Positions 10,878 to 21,225 of a stretch of DNA of 64,000 nucleotides are shown piece by piece. Each line of letters begins with the position of its first letter. Position 1 is the first letter of the stretch. The DNA comes from Niebla homalea. Taxonomy: Eukaryota; Ascomycota; Lecanoromycetes; Lecanorales; Ramalinaceae. The stretch is taken from contig JAHGAU010000001.1 in assembly GCA_019925105.1 (NCBI GenBank), positions 2,418,001 to 2,482,000 of the forward strand, given 5' to 3'. Made by a program: the position numbers and the translations under genes. The notes beneath the pieces are model-generated. The model had not been told where the DNA came from and made no database searches. It saw nothing but the letters and a program-made list of their open reading frames with translations.

Positions 10878-12098
10878 TCAAGATCTATGCAGCCCCTGTA
10901 TCGGACGAGAGAGAGCCTTGTACCGATCACGAGTCTCTTTGCGTCCGCGAAACGCATTGCCCCATCGCCGTGCGACCAAGTCCTCTCCAAATTCCCGTAG
11001 CGCTGTTCGAAAAAATTGCCCTTGATAACGGAGACTCCTTTTGCACTGAACGAATGGACAGGTCAAGAGACTGTGCTCCCCCGCTGGATCCATCTTAGGC
11101 ATATAGCTACTGGAAGGTCCATTTTCGTACAAACGACGTATCGCCTTGAGCTTCGTTCCAGAGATGGGAAACAGTACGAAAAAGGGCCGACCTGTACGGA
11201 AGGACCAGCCGCGTCGCATTCTAGGCTTCCTTACCAAATATCCGTGTTCAATGTCAAATGGATTTCGGGCCAGTCGGTCGACATCGTCGTTGTTTCGGGC
11301 TCGGAGATCCCAGTCTACTAGCTGGGTCTTGTTGCCCACAAAAGCAGAGCAATCACGCGCGGTCATCACCGCCCGGTTGACCAGCGACATTGCGAAGACT
11401 TGGCAGTTCGCCGCTAAAAGGTCATAAGTTCCCAGCCTGGTGATAATCGATTGGGCGAGAGTCTGCAATTGCTCTGGATCGTATTGAGTGCTGCCCATTT
11501 CGTAGGCAACGAATGGTTTGGTGGAGGACTTTGTCGCAGCCTTGACATACTCGGCAGTGTCGGTCGTGGAGAGATCCTCGACTTTCAGTACAATCTGTGG
11601 TCTTGGGGCTTTCCTCCTAAGTCCCGAGAAGCCGCTCTGTCCGGTCGGGGTCTTAGGCAAACGTGCCGACAAATGGTAAAAGTGACCCTGCGAATATACG
11701 GACCAGTGAAAACGAGACACTTCAATGGGTATGTGCGGCTTCGTAACAACGTAGACATGTCTCGATTGGCTCGTCCGATCAGGAAGGCCGGGAAAAAGCT
11801 GTCTCTGATATTCTGCCAGTTGGAGGTCTTGTCGAAAGCATGCCGGTCGCTGGCCGATTCTTTGCACAACTTTGCTATCAAAGGCCTTGATCATCCTTTC
11901 AAAACTATCGCTAGTTTGGATTGGCTCAAGGTGAATGTCTCTCAGGCATGGTAGGTAGTCTGCTTGGCTGCCTTTGAGAATTTTCGAATTTGATGTTTCA
12001 TCGAGGACACCATGTATATCATCCTCTTGTACTCTCGGCCCATCTGTAGGAACTGTCTCAAGTTCAATCTCCATTACATGGTTGTTTCCATCTTCCAT
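10878..12098 (-). CDS. Putative papain-like-fold (PPPDE/LRAT-like) protein
   Basis: A single minus-strand exon of 406 residues. The central part shows His131-Trp132 in SRFHWSVYSQGHFYHLSA and, after a helix (PEQLQTLAQSIIT), Asn231-Cys232-Gln233 in YDLLAANCQVFAMSL. A His placed before a helix-borne N-C-x-x-F is the arrangement of circularly permuted papain-like enzymes (PPPDE peptidases, LRAT/HRASLS acyltransferases). The following FVGNKTQLVDWDL motif recurs in fungal proteins I have seen but cannot name. The flanks are basic and not domain-like. Catalysis, substrate and whether it is a peptidase or acyltransferase are inference; the fold assignment itself is tentative. Confidence 0.65.
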   Translation of the reverse strand: MEDGNNHVMEIELETVPTDGPRVQEDDIHGVLDETSNSKILKGSQADYLPCLRDIHLEPIQTSDSFERMIKAFDSKVVQRIGQRPACFRQDLQLAEYQRQLFPGLPDRTSQSRHVYVVTKPHIPIEVSRFHWSVYSQGHFYHLSARLPKTPTGQSGFSGLRRKAPRPQIVLKVEDLSTTDTAEYVKAATKSSTKPFVAYEMGSTQYDPEQLQTLAQSIITRLGTYDLLAANCQVFAMSLVNRAVMTARDCSAFVGNKTQLVDWDLRARNNDDVDRLARNPFDIEHGYLVRKPRMRRGWSFRTGRPFFVLFPISGTKLKAIRRLYENGPSSSYMPKMDPAGEHSLLTCPFVQCKRSLRYQGQFFRTALREFGEDLVARRWGNAFRGRKETRDRYKALSRPIQGLHRS

Positions 12099-12788
12099 GT
12101 CTTCTATTGTTGAATGGTGTTGTAAGGCTGTGGAGGTTGTATTGCTCTACTTGCTCTCAGAAAAGCTTATCAGAGAGACGCTTCTCGGCAACCTTTATAG
12201 CCGCGTCATTCATTGTGGAAATTCCAAAGGATGAATTGAAGTGGTAAGTTTAGGAGATAGGCAAATATGTCATGAAAGCGAATTCCTGCAGTATGGCTGA
12301 GCCTGCAATGTTTGGTGGGTCCTTATCTCAGCCCAATATAAAGATCCGTAATTATGCATAGCCTCCCTCAGACAATGAATCTTCGGCAGTAACGCACTTT
12401 ACACGCTAGAGTGCTGTCTGGCACGGTATGCGTGCGCATTTCCTCGCAGAATTGGATTGTCCAGCTTTAGTATCGCCTTACCCTAGCTGTGTTGCTCACT
12501 AAACCGGCAGCGCCTGCAAATATCCTGGGTGTGCTATGTTATAAAGGTAACCTGCGGTAGGTTTGTTTCTGCCAAGGTCTGCCTCTCTCTCAAGGGCTAT
12601 TAATTTCCCTCATGTTCCCCCATGCTCCCTCGATGCTCCCCATGCTCCCCTATGCTCCCTCGATCGCTCCCTCTAAAGCAGCCCTGCTCCCTTTTCCAAC
12701 CCGGAACGGCAATTCCAAATCCTAAGTTCGTGGTGGATATAATACATGTATACCTATGCTTTACACTGTTTACAGATATTCGTTGCCA
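12099..12788. other. Intergenic with a C-rich imperfect tandem repeat
   Basis: At about 12606-12673 the words CATGCTCCC and CCCTCGATGCTCCC recur imperfectly, a short low-complexity array. No gene was found in the rest. Confidence 0.6.
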
Positions 12789-15173
12789 TCACTCTTCAGC
12801 CCCTGAATTGCTGCTCACATCCCTCCGAGAGCCCATACCCCTAAGCCTGAGAGCCAGTAAACCCTCACCCGGCTCAGGTGTGCTGGGACGCCGAAATAGC
12901 CCTCCATACCCGAGCTCCCCTTTGCTCAATTTCGCATAGTTCTCGCCAGCTCCGTTATCCGGTTTTGAAGAGAAAATCTTCTCCGGAATATTGGTGCCCA
13001 ACGAGGAGCTCAAGTCCGATGAAGTAGTAGGTCTAGAATTGTCCAAGTCCATGTCGCCCCTGGTATAATCAGTGGCCTGAACCTTTGGGTGCTTTGGTGG
13101 GGGCAGATGAAAGGGAATGGCGGGGACTGGCGGAGCAGTGGCATTGCCATACGGATACGGGCCCCCACTTGAGTAAACGCGACGACTCCCGGTTGACTGC
13201 TCACCATAGTTGAAACCTGAGCTCCTGCGGCGGAAGGCCTTCTCAGCGGTCAACTTGGCGCTGGAGACAGAGGTATTTGACAGATTTTCCATGTTCGCCT
13301 TCCAGGGGCTGTACTTAGGTTTGGGTTCATGGATCTCCTTGGTCAAGTGCTCTTTATCATCTGGCACGCGGTTTGCAAAGACTACGCGTATGTGCTGGTA
13401 TAGATAGAAGTGTCCTCTAGCCGGACAGCAAATGTTGAGATGAATGAGATATCGAAGGGTTGGTTTCTTGGACCCTGTTGAAATTCCCGCGGCGGTGGAA
13501 GAAGGGGACGCCACTGGGTTTTCGATTATTGGGCCAGCAGAGTAGTAGCGCTGTCTCACGAACGTCTTCTGGCCTGGCTCCATTCCGGTCAGATCATAAG
13601 GGACAATGAAGAGTTTCAGAGCCGTTTTATAGGCATTCTTCACAACCACCTGAATCTGCCCCTGAGCCGGTACACGATAAGCTCCGCTGGGGATCTCAAG
13701 CAATGGTATGCTCTTACTTCTTTTTCGCTTCTTTTCATTATCAGGTCCAATTTTCGCTATATTCACGTCATCCAGTATCCTCAAGCTGTGGTCCGTAGTG
13801 GAAGGTTCCGTAGGTTTAACTCCCGGAATGGACCCTTCAGTGGAGATAGACGCTGGCGGGTCTGGCGATTGCCCTCTGTTCTGGAGATCGATGTGGCCTA
13901 CGTACGGACTTGGCTCAGCATTAGCTTGACCTCGTCCATTTGCTGCAGACCAATCGTAATACACCGCTTGAAAGGGTACAATGACCTGCGCCGGCATCTT
14001 GGGCTTCTTGCCTCGACCCAATGCTCCGATATGAGCGCTGAAATCAAAAGGTTTGGAAGGGGCGGTTGACATCCTTCCATGAAGGATTGATTCTTCGTAA
14101 GATCCCACCATGGAGGCATTTTGCCTTGGGGATGCCTCAGATGAAAAGGAGGTACAGCGAGATCTCAGGAAACCATGGGTTGGTGGACTTGTGGACGGTT
14201 GAAGAGACCAGGTAGATGTGATAGATCTTCGAGCGTGATGGGAATGAAAATAGCTGGCCTCTCTTCCATGTGCGAGGATTGGAGATGGCGGTGAGAGTGT
14301 ACTGGGGGCTGTTGATGGCCAGTCACTAAGAGCATGGGGTGGTAGAGTATGTCTTCGATTGCCGTTCTCCGGGCTCGCCGAACGGTCTCTAATCGAGATG
14401 TCCAGGTCTGTATTGTTTGATTGCTGTACAAGCGGAGTCGTCGCCTTTTTCAAAATGTAAGTAGAGGATGAGTAGGACTGCAGCGAGGGAACCCAATCCC
14501 GGACTAGCCGGCGAGGAGGGGTAGAAGTCTCGCTCGAACTCCAAGGAGCCTTTGTGTCGTACTGCAAAGACCCTACAGGTGTGCTATGCCATTGCAATGA
14601 TAGGGAAACGTTCGGTGTCTTCAGTGATGAGTCAAGTTTGTCCCCACTTGGCTGTTCTCTAGCTGGTCCACCTGAATGGCTGCTGCTTGATGTAAAGTCG
14701 CCCGCGTGTAAAGCGGAGCGTGGTCTCTCTATCTCGTAGGGTGAATGAAAATGCTCTTGAGCCACTTCATTTCTCTTGATGCCTTCAATCACCGCAGGGG
14801 GAAGGAGTGAGGAAGATGATGCTGGGCCTTTTGAAGATGGGCGTTGGAGAGGCTCATTATTCTCCTTGATGTACTCCTCTCTCACGGCTCGACTGGGAAC
14901 CCAGGTCGGAGATTCCCCTCTTTTGATCCTCTCAATTAATTCAGCTCTGTCCGTACACAGAGCACTTTCGTTTGTAGACGTCTCGCTCTTCTCCTCAGCG
15001 GTGGATACATCCTTCATAGCTTCATCTGGGACAGGACCTTCACAATCCTCCAGGCCTAGATCACCTTCGGCGTGTTTCCAATCCTCGATGTTCGTTTCAA
15101 TGAATAGGGGATCTGTAATTGCACTCTGTGAGACTTTTTTTGGCCATTGGTCAGAACATGAAGGATGTGGCAT
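12789..15173 (-). CDS. Atos/FAM214 homologue (DUF4210 and meiotic chromosome-segregation domain)
   Basis: One uninterrupted 794-residue frame from the ATG at 15173. The first 350 residues are Ser/Pro-rich. Residues about 354-410 hold the DUF4210 signature (VGSYEESILHGRMS, then PFDFSAHIGALGRGKKPKMP and an aromatic VYYDW). Residues about 490-620 hold the second conserved block: GAYRVPAQGQIQVVVKN, LFIVPYDLTGMEPGQKTFVR, LRYLIHLNICCPARGHFYL and RVVFANRVPDDKEHL. This pair defines the Atos family; animal members act in the nucleus in transcriptional control, and the fungal domain is annotated as involved in chromosome segregation during meiosis. The role in this fungus is inferred from family membership. 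Confidence 0.85.
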   Translation of the reverse strand: MPHPSCSDQWPKKVSQSAITDPLFIETNIEDWKHAEGDLGLEDCEGPVPDEAMKDVSTAEEKSETSTNESALCTDRAELIERIKRGESPTWVPSRAVREEYIKENNEPLQRPSSKGPASSSSLLPPAVIEGIKRNEVAQEHFHSPYEIERPRSALHAGDFTSSSSHSGGPAREQPSGDKLDSSLKTPNVSLSLQWHSTPVGSLQYDTKAPWSSSETSTPPRRLVRDWVPSLQSYSSSTYILKKATTPLVQQSNNTDLDISIRDRSASPENGNRRHTLPPHALSDWPSTAPSTLSPPSPILAHGREASYFHSHHARRSITSTWSLQPSTSPPTHGFLRSRCTSFSSEASPRQNASMVGSYEESILHGRMSTAPSKPFDFSAHIGALGRGKKPKMPAQVIVPFQAVYYDWSAANGRGQANAEPSPYVGHIDLQNRGQSPDPPASISTEGSIPGVKPTEPSTTDHSLRILDDVNIAKIGPDNEKKRKRSKSIPLLEIPSGAYRVPAQGQIQVVVKNAYKTALKLFIVPYDLTGMEPGQKTFVRQRYYSAGPIIENPVASPSSTAAGISTGSKKPTLRYLIHLNICCPARGHFYLYQHIRVVFANRVPDDKEHLTKEIHEPKPKYSPWKANMENLSNTSVSSAKLTAEKAFRRRSSGFNYGEQSTGSRRVYSSGGPYPYGNATAPPVPAIPFHLPPPKHPKVQATDYTRGDMDLDNSRPTTSSDLSSSLGTNIPEKIFSSKPDNGAGENYAKLSKGELGYGGLFRRPSTPEPGEGLLALRLRGMGSRRDVSSNSGAEE

Positions 15174-15791
15174 GCTGATTTCGACAGATTGAAGTGAGCG
15201 AAGGCAGTCATTGGTAGTGCAAGAGCAGGTAACATTACTAAATAGAGAGTGCAGGAGCTGTCACAAGGGTATGCATGTCCCAAACAAGGCGGAGCTTCCT
15301 GGGATATAAGACAAAGGGCATGGGATAAATTGTAGGCTGATAGGGACAGCCGGACGTGCACGCCCCTTGCGATGCATATACCATGATCAGGAGATGTTAG
15401 CAGGCTTCGTCATGATTGTAATGACTCCACTCGTGCCAGCAGAAAGCCGTGCTCATGGAGAATAGCCGGCATGTCACAGGTCGGAGCTTATCGGCTGCTT
15501 CACCACGGTTGGTCAAGTTTCGGGAACAGCCAAAAGCATGGGCGAGTTGGGGCCGAGCAGTGCCAAGAAGTCGGAAAGGGGAGTGATGACTGACGAGACT
15601 TTGCAGGGAGGTTAACCCTTCTAAGTCTGGCCCCGTAGGCCAGAGCGATAGACTTTTGGGCGGGGGCTTTGGGCAGGGTTGTTTGCCCCTGGAATTGCCA
15701 ACCACTTTGAACTCAGGTGCGCTTTCTGTCGAAAGAAAATCATATCTGTGTTACACTTGCGTTGGAAGATTACAAGTTCGGTGGTCTTGCT
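15174..15791. other. Intergenic, no gene seen
   Basis: Promoter of the Atos homologue and 3' flank of the methyltransferase. No convincing coding sequence. Confidence 0.55.
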
Positions 15792-17687
15792 TTAAACACC
15801 CTCCTCCTCCCTCTCCCTGCCGTCTAGCAAGCCATCAGCAATCATCAACTCCCTCTTCACCTCTTGCAATATCTTCAGCCCAACGACAGGTCCTACTGCA
15901 TTCCCAATTTGTGTCCTGATGTTGGTCGCCCCTAAATTCCCAAACTTGTGACAAAGAGGAAAATCTTGCAAGCAAGCAAGTTCTCTCGTTGTAAAGCCTC
16001 GTTCTCCGCTTGGATGGTACATCTGCTGCTTTTTCAAATCTTTGGTACAGATGGTATTGGCTTGTTTTTCACCGGAGAAAGGTACGTAATTGCGTTCATT
16101 CAAGTCGTGCACGTCGTGGTTTGCCCATCCTTCAGGAATACCTCCTATGGCTTTGTTGATGGTCTTCCATGGCTTCAAGCCAGATGTACCATCTGCTGAA
16201 TGACTTGGTGGTGGGAAGGGTGGTAGCGTTTCGCCCGGACAAGACGCCATGACAAAAAGACGTGGTCGCGGTTGAGCCAGGCCGTAATCAGCACATTTGA
16301 TGAGCCTCCAACGAGCACTGTAGCCTATCGAGGTAATGTTTTGGATCAAATTGTTGAACCAGTCTTTGTGCTGATTAATCAGACCCGCTGTCTGTTCGAG
16401 AATCATCACCCTTGGCTTCGCTTTCCTTAGTAGTTCAGGAATTGCAAGCAGAGAGGCAGTGTTCCTGTCATCGTGCTGCCCTGGGCGGGTATGCACCGAC
16501 GAAAAGGGGGCACACGGAGGTGACGCCACCATGATGTCGAACTGGCAATCTTTTGCGAGCTCAATAAACTCATTCGCCCACAAATGGTACACCTTTGTGC
16601 CGAAAAAGTTCCAGCTGTACGTCTCGCAAGCTTCCTTGTCGAAGTCGAAACCACTCTCAACACGTAGTCCCGCCATGACAGCAGCTCTGGACCAACCACC
16701 ACCTCCACAAAAACAGTCGAGGACGGTATAACGCCGCTTTTTTGGTGAGGAGGAATGGCCGGTATTTGTTGTGTTGACAGTAAACTCGTCATTGGTGACT
16801 CGAGATTGAGCAAATTCGTCCTTGCATATCAGCCTGCCAACACGACCGCGCTCCATGGGGTCGCCTCGCTTCCAGAATTTGGTGGGTGTCATCAGCGATG
16901 AATATATTGTCTTTCCTTGGTTGGCGTACAACTCTTGCCTCAAAAATTCTTTTTCTCCAAATAGCCAGTCTCTGCTCATTCCTCCTTTGAGTGCCTCTCC
17001 TCTGAAAATCTGTTTGAGGTGATGGGGTTCCGCAAATGCATTGGGACACGGTACTGTGCAGTCTTCAGCTTTGACCCTCATGAGAGCTTGCTCAATCCAA
17101 GGCTTTCTTTCAGTCCTTGAAAGTGCATTGGGGAAAATCCAAACAAACTTCCATCTGCATATCAATGCCCGCTCCTCGTAGACTGTGTCCCTATCGTCCT
17201 CTTGATCTTCACGAAAACTCAGGGCAGGGAAGGGAAGATTTGTCAAGCGAATGACCCGTCTTTTGATCACTCTTGCTACCTCGACTGTCTCTACGCACTG
17301 GATTTCCGGAGGGCGACCATCATCCTGATCCAATTCGATCATCCAGCACACTTCATTCAGCTGTCGAGCTAGAAAATTGTTGACATCCTTCGTTCTCTGA
17401 AATCTCCAGCCCCGCAGAGTGACCTGGGCTGTCAAGGTGTTCTGGACGACTTCCCGGATTTTCAGGAAATCGCCATCATCAAGCTCCACTGAGATCCCAG
17501 GTCGCAAATTCAGATTGGCAGCGGCATGGCGTCGAAGCAGCTGCAAAGGGGGTGTGATTGCTGGGTTTCGCTGAGGTATGTCATCTGTACGTTTCCTTTT
17601 GTATCTCAGAGCTACTGGCAACACTTCATGTGGGGAGCCTGAACCGCTCTCACCCAGGGTGTGAGACGATTCTCTTGAATACGACAT
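15792..17687 (-). CDS. rid: RID-type DNA cytosine-5 methyltransferase
   Basis: One exon; the first ATG in frame is at 17687, giving 631 residues. The C-terminal half holds the cytosine methyltransferase motifs in order: motif I (CFCGGGGWS, about 325-333), motif IV with the catalytic Pro-Pro-Cys (Cys392 in SPPCAPFSSVHTRPG), motif VI (EQT, 431-433), motif VIII (QPRPR, 472-476) and motif X (GNAVGP, from about 595). EQT in place of the usual ENV marks the Masc1/RID subfamily, required for repeat-induced point mutation in Neurospora and for premeiotic methylation in Ascobolus. The N-terminal region is BAH-like and contacts DNA or chromatin in relatives. Motif IV has Ala after Pro-Pro-Cys where many enzymes have Gln or Asn. 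It acts in the nucleus, probably before meiosis. Confidence 0.88.
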   Translation of the reverse strand: MSYSRESSHTLGESGSGSPHEVLPVALRYKRKRTDDIPQRNPAITPPLQLLRRHAAANLNLRPGISVELDDGDFLKIREVVQNTLTAQVTLRGWRFQRTKDVNNFLARQLNEVCWMIELDQDDGRPPEIQCVETVEVARVIKRRVIRLTNLPFPALSFREDQEDDRDTVYEERALICRWKFVWIFPNALSRTERKPWIEQALMRVKAEDCTVPCPNAFAEPHHLKQIFRGEALKGGMSRDWLFGEKEFLRQELYANQGKTIYSSLMTPTKFWKRGDPMERGRVGRLICKDEFAQSRVTNDEFTVNTTNTGHSSSPKKRRYTVLDCFCGGGGWSRAAVMAGLRVESGFDFDKEACETYSWNFFGTKVYHLWANEFIELAKDCQFDIMVASPPCAPFSSVHTRPGQHDDRNTASLLAIPELLRKAKPRVMILEQTAGLINQHKDWFNNLIQNITSIGYSARWRLIKCADYGLAQPRPRLFVMASCPGETLPPFPPPSHSADGTSGLKPWKTINKAIGGIPEGWANHDVHDLNERNYVPFSGEKQANTICTKDLKKQQMYHPSGERGFTTRELACLQDFPLCHKFGNLGATNIRTQIGNAVGPVVGLKILQEVKRELMIADGLLDGREREEEGV

Positions 17688-18252
17688 TGCATCGATTTTA
17701 GACCCAGTAGATTGGACCAAATGAGCAGTGTAAACATCAAAATGTTTGGACGTATGTCACAATCAAGTAAGAGACTTCAATCAAGGTCCTCGCGGCAAAC
17801 GAAGAAAGAAAACGATGGTGCATGTGGTGGTGTTGGTATCAAATGTTACAGAACGCTCAAAGATCAACGGCCAATGGGACAGGAAGGGCGGGTCAAACTT
17901 TCTCATTCACTCTTCGAGCAAACAATTGCTATTCATTGGCTGACGAGGGGAATCATCACCAAACTCCAGAACGTCAATTCTTCCACCATAATTTGTTCAC
18001 CGTTGGGATATGATATTATGAACGCGAGTCTCACTAAACCACCATCGATAGCTTAAATCCATTGACATGGACGTCAGAAATTGGTGCACGAAGATAGTGC
18101 TCCTGAGCGTCTATATCCTGAAAAGAGGTCGGTAGTCGTAGAAGATATTCCCAGAACGCGATATCACGTGCCAATCTCGTCCAATGACGAATTGAGATTC
18201 AATCACTCGTGCGCAAACCATACTCGCATCTAGCTTGTTATACCATTGAAGC
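17688..18252. other. Divergent promoter region
   Basis: Separates the minus-strand methyltransferase from the plus-strand rhodanese. No further gene or clear element identified. Confidence 0.5.
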
Positions 18253-19032
18253 ATGCATTTAATCAAACGTGCTCGTCCTTGCCCTCTATCTCGCTATACG
18301 CAGCCAGCTCTCACCGCCACATCCCCCTTCCCCCCTCCTCACCAACCCCATGAAAGTCATATCCACTCCCTGGCCTCAACCCAAAAGCACCCCCATCGCT
18401 CATCCCCCTTCCCTCCACCAAACCCCAGAAGACCACCCATCCATCCTGGCCATCCGCCACCCTTCCGCGCTTTCGCCACCAAACCCCCCCGGGCCGACCA
18501 AGAACCCCCACCTCCGACCCCTTACACCTACCAGACCCTCGCACCCCTCACCACCTCCCCCTCCCCGCACCGCCTCATCATCGACGTGCGCGAACCCGCC
18601 GAGCTAGACGAGACCGGCCGGATCCCCTCCGCGGTCTCCATGCCCATCACCTCCAACCCGGACGCCTTCCACCTGGACCGCGAGGAATTCTTCGAGCGGT
18701 TCGGGTTCGAGAGACCGGTCGCGCGCGAGCGACGGGATGACGCCGGGAAGGAGGGTGAGCGGGCAGCAGGGATCGGTGGTGGGGCGAACAACCCGTATAC
18801 AGAGAAGATGAAGGGGAGGGAAGCCCGGGCGGGGTTGAATGGTGGGGATGTGGAGGAGGGGGAAGGGCATGCTCGAGGTGGAGGGGTGGAGGAGGTGATT
18901 TTCTACTGCAAGGCTGGGGTGAGGAGTCGGGCGGCGGCGAGGATGGCGAGGGAGTGGAAGGGGGTGAAAGTGGGGAATATGAAGGGCGGGTGGATGGAGT
19001 GGAGTGCGAGTGGAGGCAAGGTTGAGAGGTGA
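18253..19032 (+). CDS. Mitochondrial rhodanese-like sulfurtransferase
   Basis: One exon of 259 residues. The basic, Ser/Pro-rich first 75 residues (MHLIKRARPCPLSRY...) fit a mitochondrial targeting sequence. The rhodanese domain starts with LIIDVREPAELDETGRIPSAVSMP (Asp111-Glu114) and ends with FYCKAGVRSRAAAR, where Cys219 is the catalytic cysteine that carries persulfide in the C-x-x-G-x-R/S loop. It is of the RDL1/RDL2 (AIM42) thiosulfate:glutathione sulfurtransferase type. Between the two halves lies a Gly/Glu/Arg-rich insert of about 50 residues (about 160-212) that is not typical; it might be an unrecognised intron, since a GTGAGC lies at its start, or a disordered loop. The 3' half is unusually G-rich. 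Confidence 0.82.
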   Translation: MHLIKRARPCPLSRYTQPALTATSPFPPPHQPHESHIHSLASTQKHPHRSSPFPPPNPRRPPIHPGHPPPFRAFATKPPRADQEPPPPTPYTYQTLAPLTTSPSPHRLIIDVREPAELDETGRIPSAVSMPITSNPDAFHLDREEFFERFGFERPVARERRDDAGKEGERAAGIGGGANNPYTEKMKGREARAGLNGGDVEEGEGHARGGGVEEVIFYCKAGVRSRAAARMAREWKGVKVGNMKGGWMEWSASGGKVER

Positions 19033-19480
19033 TGAAAACTTGTGGTGTAGTGAGGAGTGGTAGACCTCATGATTGATGAGATGGGATAGAATGAGACAAA
19101 AGACAGTTAGCACCACAAGTAAGACTTTCGGATGATTGCTCGCAGACGCAGTTCAGAAGATTGGGACATCTCCACCAGGAAAGGGCCCTATATGAAGTTG
19201 GATCCCTGGAACATTTGTGATATTAGAGCACTGGTAATATGTATAGAGGCTAACCTGCTATCTACATAAGACGAATTGAACTCGTCATGCTACTTATGAT
19301 TGCGCTCCAATGGATAGCTGTAGAGCATTAAGGATCTGTCAAGATAGCTGGGGTGGAGGAGGGTGAAGTCGATATGGAGGTCGACATCATCATTACTGAG
19401 GAGCTTCTCGATCCAACATCGAAAGGCTGAAGGATGACAACTTATTGCTTTCGCTCCGAGAAGATGAGTGGACAATGATC
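19033..19480. other. Convergent 3' flanks
   Basis: Between the ends of the rhodanese and ERG5 genes. An open frame continues past the ERG5 stop in another phase, which might represent an alternative ERG5 3' exon; see the ERG5 entry. Confidence 0.45.
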
Positions 19481-21225
19481 CTACAATCGCGCGTAAGCAC
19501 AAGGCTGAAACCTGATGTCAGCCGTGCGCAAAAAGAAATGACGAACCTGGGGAAATAGACACGCGAAGACCTCTATGTCTTCACTAACATCTGTTTGAAT
19601 GTGTTTCCAATCCATGTATAGACTGGCCTTGCCGATCATACCAATGAGGTTCAATTGCGCATACGTTTGTCCCAAGCAATAATGCGGCCCTGTTCCAAAC
19701 ACCAACCAATTCTTACTCTGCTGCTCCGCTGTCCCTGATATCCACCTGTCCGGATCGAAATCGTCAGGGTTTGGATAGGCCTCAGGGTCGTGGAGCGCGG
19801 GCCAGACAGTTGGAATTAGCATGGACCCCTTTGGAGCCGTAAAAGTGTCTGTGATTGGAAAGGCCTTCTTCACAATGTATGGGACCATGATGACGGGAGG
19901 CCTATATCGAAGGGTCTCTTTCACAACAGCACGAGTGTAGGGAAGATTCTCTAAGAGATCCATGCTGAAACGCACATTGGGATCGCCCTGGCGAGCAGCC
20001 AGATTTTCCGCTCGAACTTTATCCAGAACCTCGGGACGGTCGGCCATGAGCTGGAAGAGCCAGGTAGACGCACTTGAAGTGGCATCCTGGGAAGCGAAGA
20101 GGAACGTGAAGATGGTTTGAGATATCTCGTAGTCGGTGAATTGCCGGACTAGAGGGTTCGGTTTATCTTCCTGATTCAGTGGGATCCCTTTGGAGACCTT
20201 CTGGTTCCATTTTTCGCTATCTTGCATACTCTTGACCCAAGCGTCCATTATGCAGATCACCTCCCCACCCGCAGCCATTCGAGCTTTACACTTGGCAGCA
20301 CACTTTGAGAATTCGACGAGAACCATGTCAGCCGCCTTTTTGCCATACCATGTCCTGGTAAAGGGAATGATGATGGGAAAGTTGACGAGCTCGAGTGCGG
20401 CTGTTATCATCCAGTAATCGTCCGCAACCTTCTTGACCGCTGCATCCGACATATAGTGGCCGACAAAGGTTCGGCAAGAGACGGCACACATTAATTCTCG
20501 GAGCTTGGGCATGAAGGCCACACCATTCTGAGGGTCGCCGTTCTTGGAGATCTCAATAAAGTCGGCAAAATATCTGTCATATACTTCTTCTTGACCAGGG
20601 AGGTATGTCTCTAGCGCTTGGCGTGTGAAGAGGCCGTTGAGCCCTTTGCGGTAATCGACGTGCTGTCTCCCGTCCAGGAATACCCAATTGGTTGGTCTCA
20701 GGAGCTTTTCCGCCACGTCGACGACGCAAGGCTTAACAAACATTGGGGAATTGAAGACCTTGCGGGCCATATCTCTAGATGAGGCAAGGATGACGAATCT
20801 TCCAGGATGGATCAGCAAGCCTGAGGCCGGAAAGAGTCATTGCAGAGAATGCTTACTTGTGGAAAACAGAGACACAGCTGAGCTCGCCACTAGCCCATTT
20901 CGCCAGATATTGTTCGAATTTCGGATTCATGGATTCGAGGAACGGTCCTATGAAGGGCATCTTCCATGCGGGACCAGGTATGGAGCCTTTTTGACGTATG
21001 TACGAGACTAAGTGTGTACGTCAGCATCAGCTTCTCCATGTCTTTCCATAGTATCGACTAACATTGATCATATGCAACGAGCACCAAGAATACCGACAAT
21101 GCCACGCTGAAGCCATTCACGCCACTATACAATCGTGAGAGAATCCCACTGTCTGCCGAGACATGGTCTGAATAAGAGGCATCAGCAAGTGGCGATGCGA
21201 GGCTGCCATTAAGTACGCCGGCCAT
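19481..21225 (-). CDS. ERG5: Sterol C-22 desaturase, cytochrome P450 CYP61
   Basis: Exons 21225-21063, 21007-20857 and 20798-19481 give 543 residues. The N-terminus has one membrane anchor ([13 protein letters not shown]). Recognisable CYP61 blocks are the [20 protein letters not shown] proline-rich hinge, the [12 protein letters not shown] block followed by the [13 protein letters not shown] segment, the I-helix [15 protein letters not shown], the K-helix ExxR in KETLRYRPP, and the haem loop [11 protein letters not shown] with axial Cys479. ERG5 inserts the C22-C23 double bond in the ergosterol side chain at the ER. The last residues after CLFPQ differ from the usual C-terminus (a DD-x-L strand), so a short terminal intron may have been missed. 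The upstream two exons are fixed by phase and family sequence. Confidence 0.9.
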
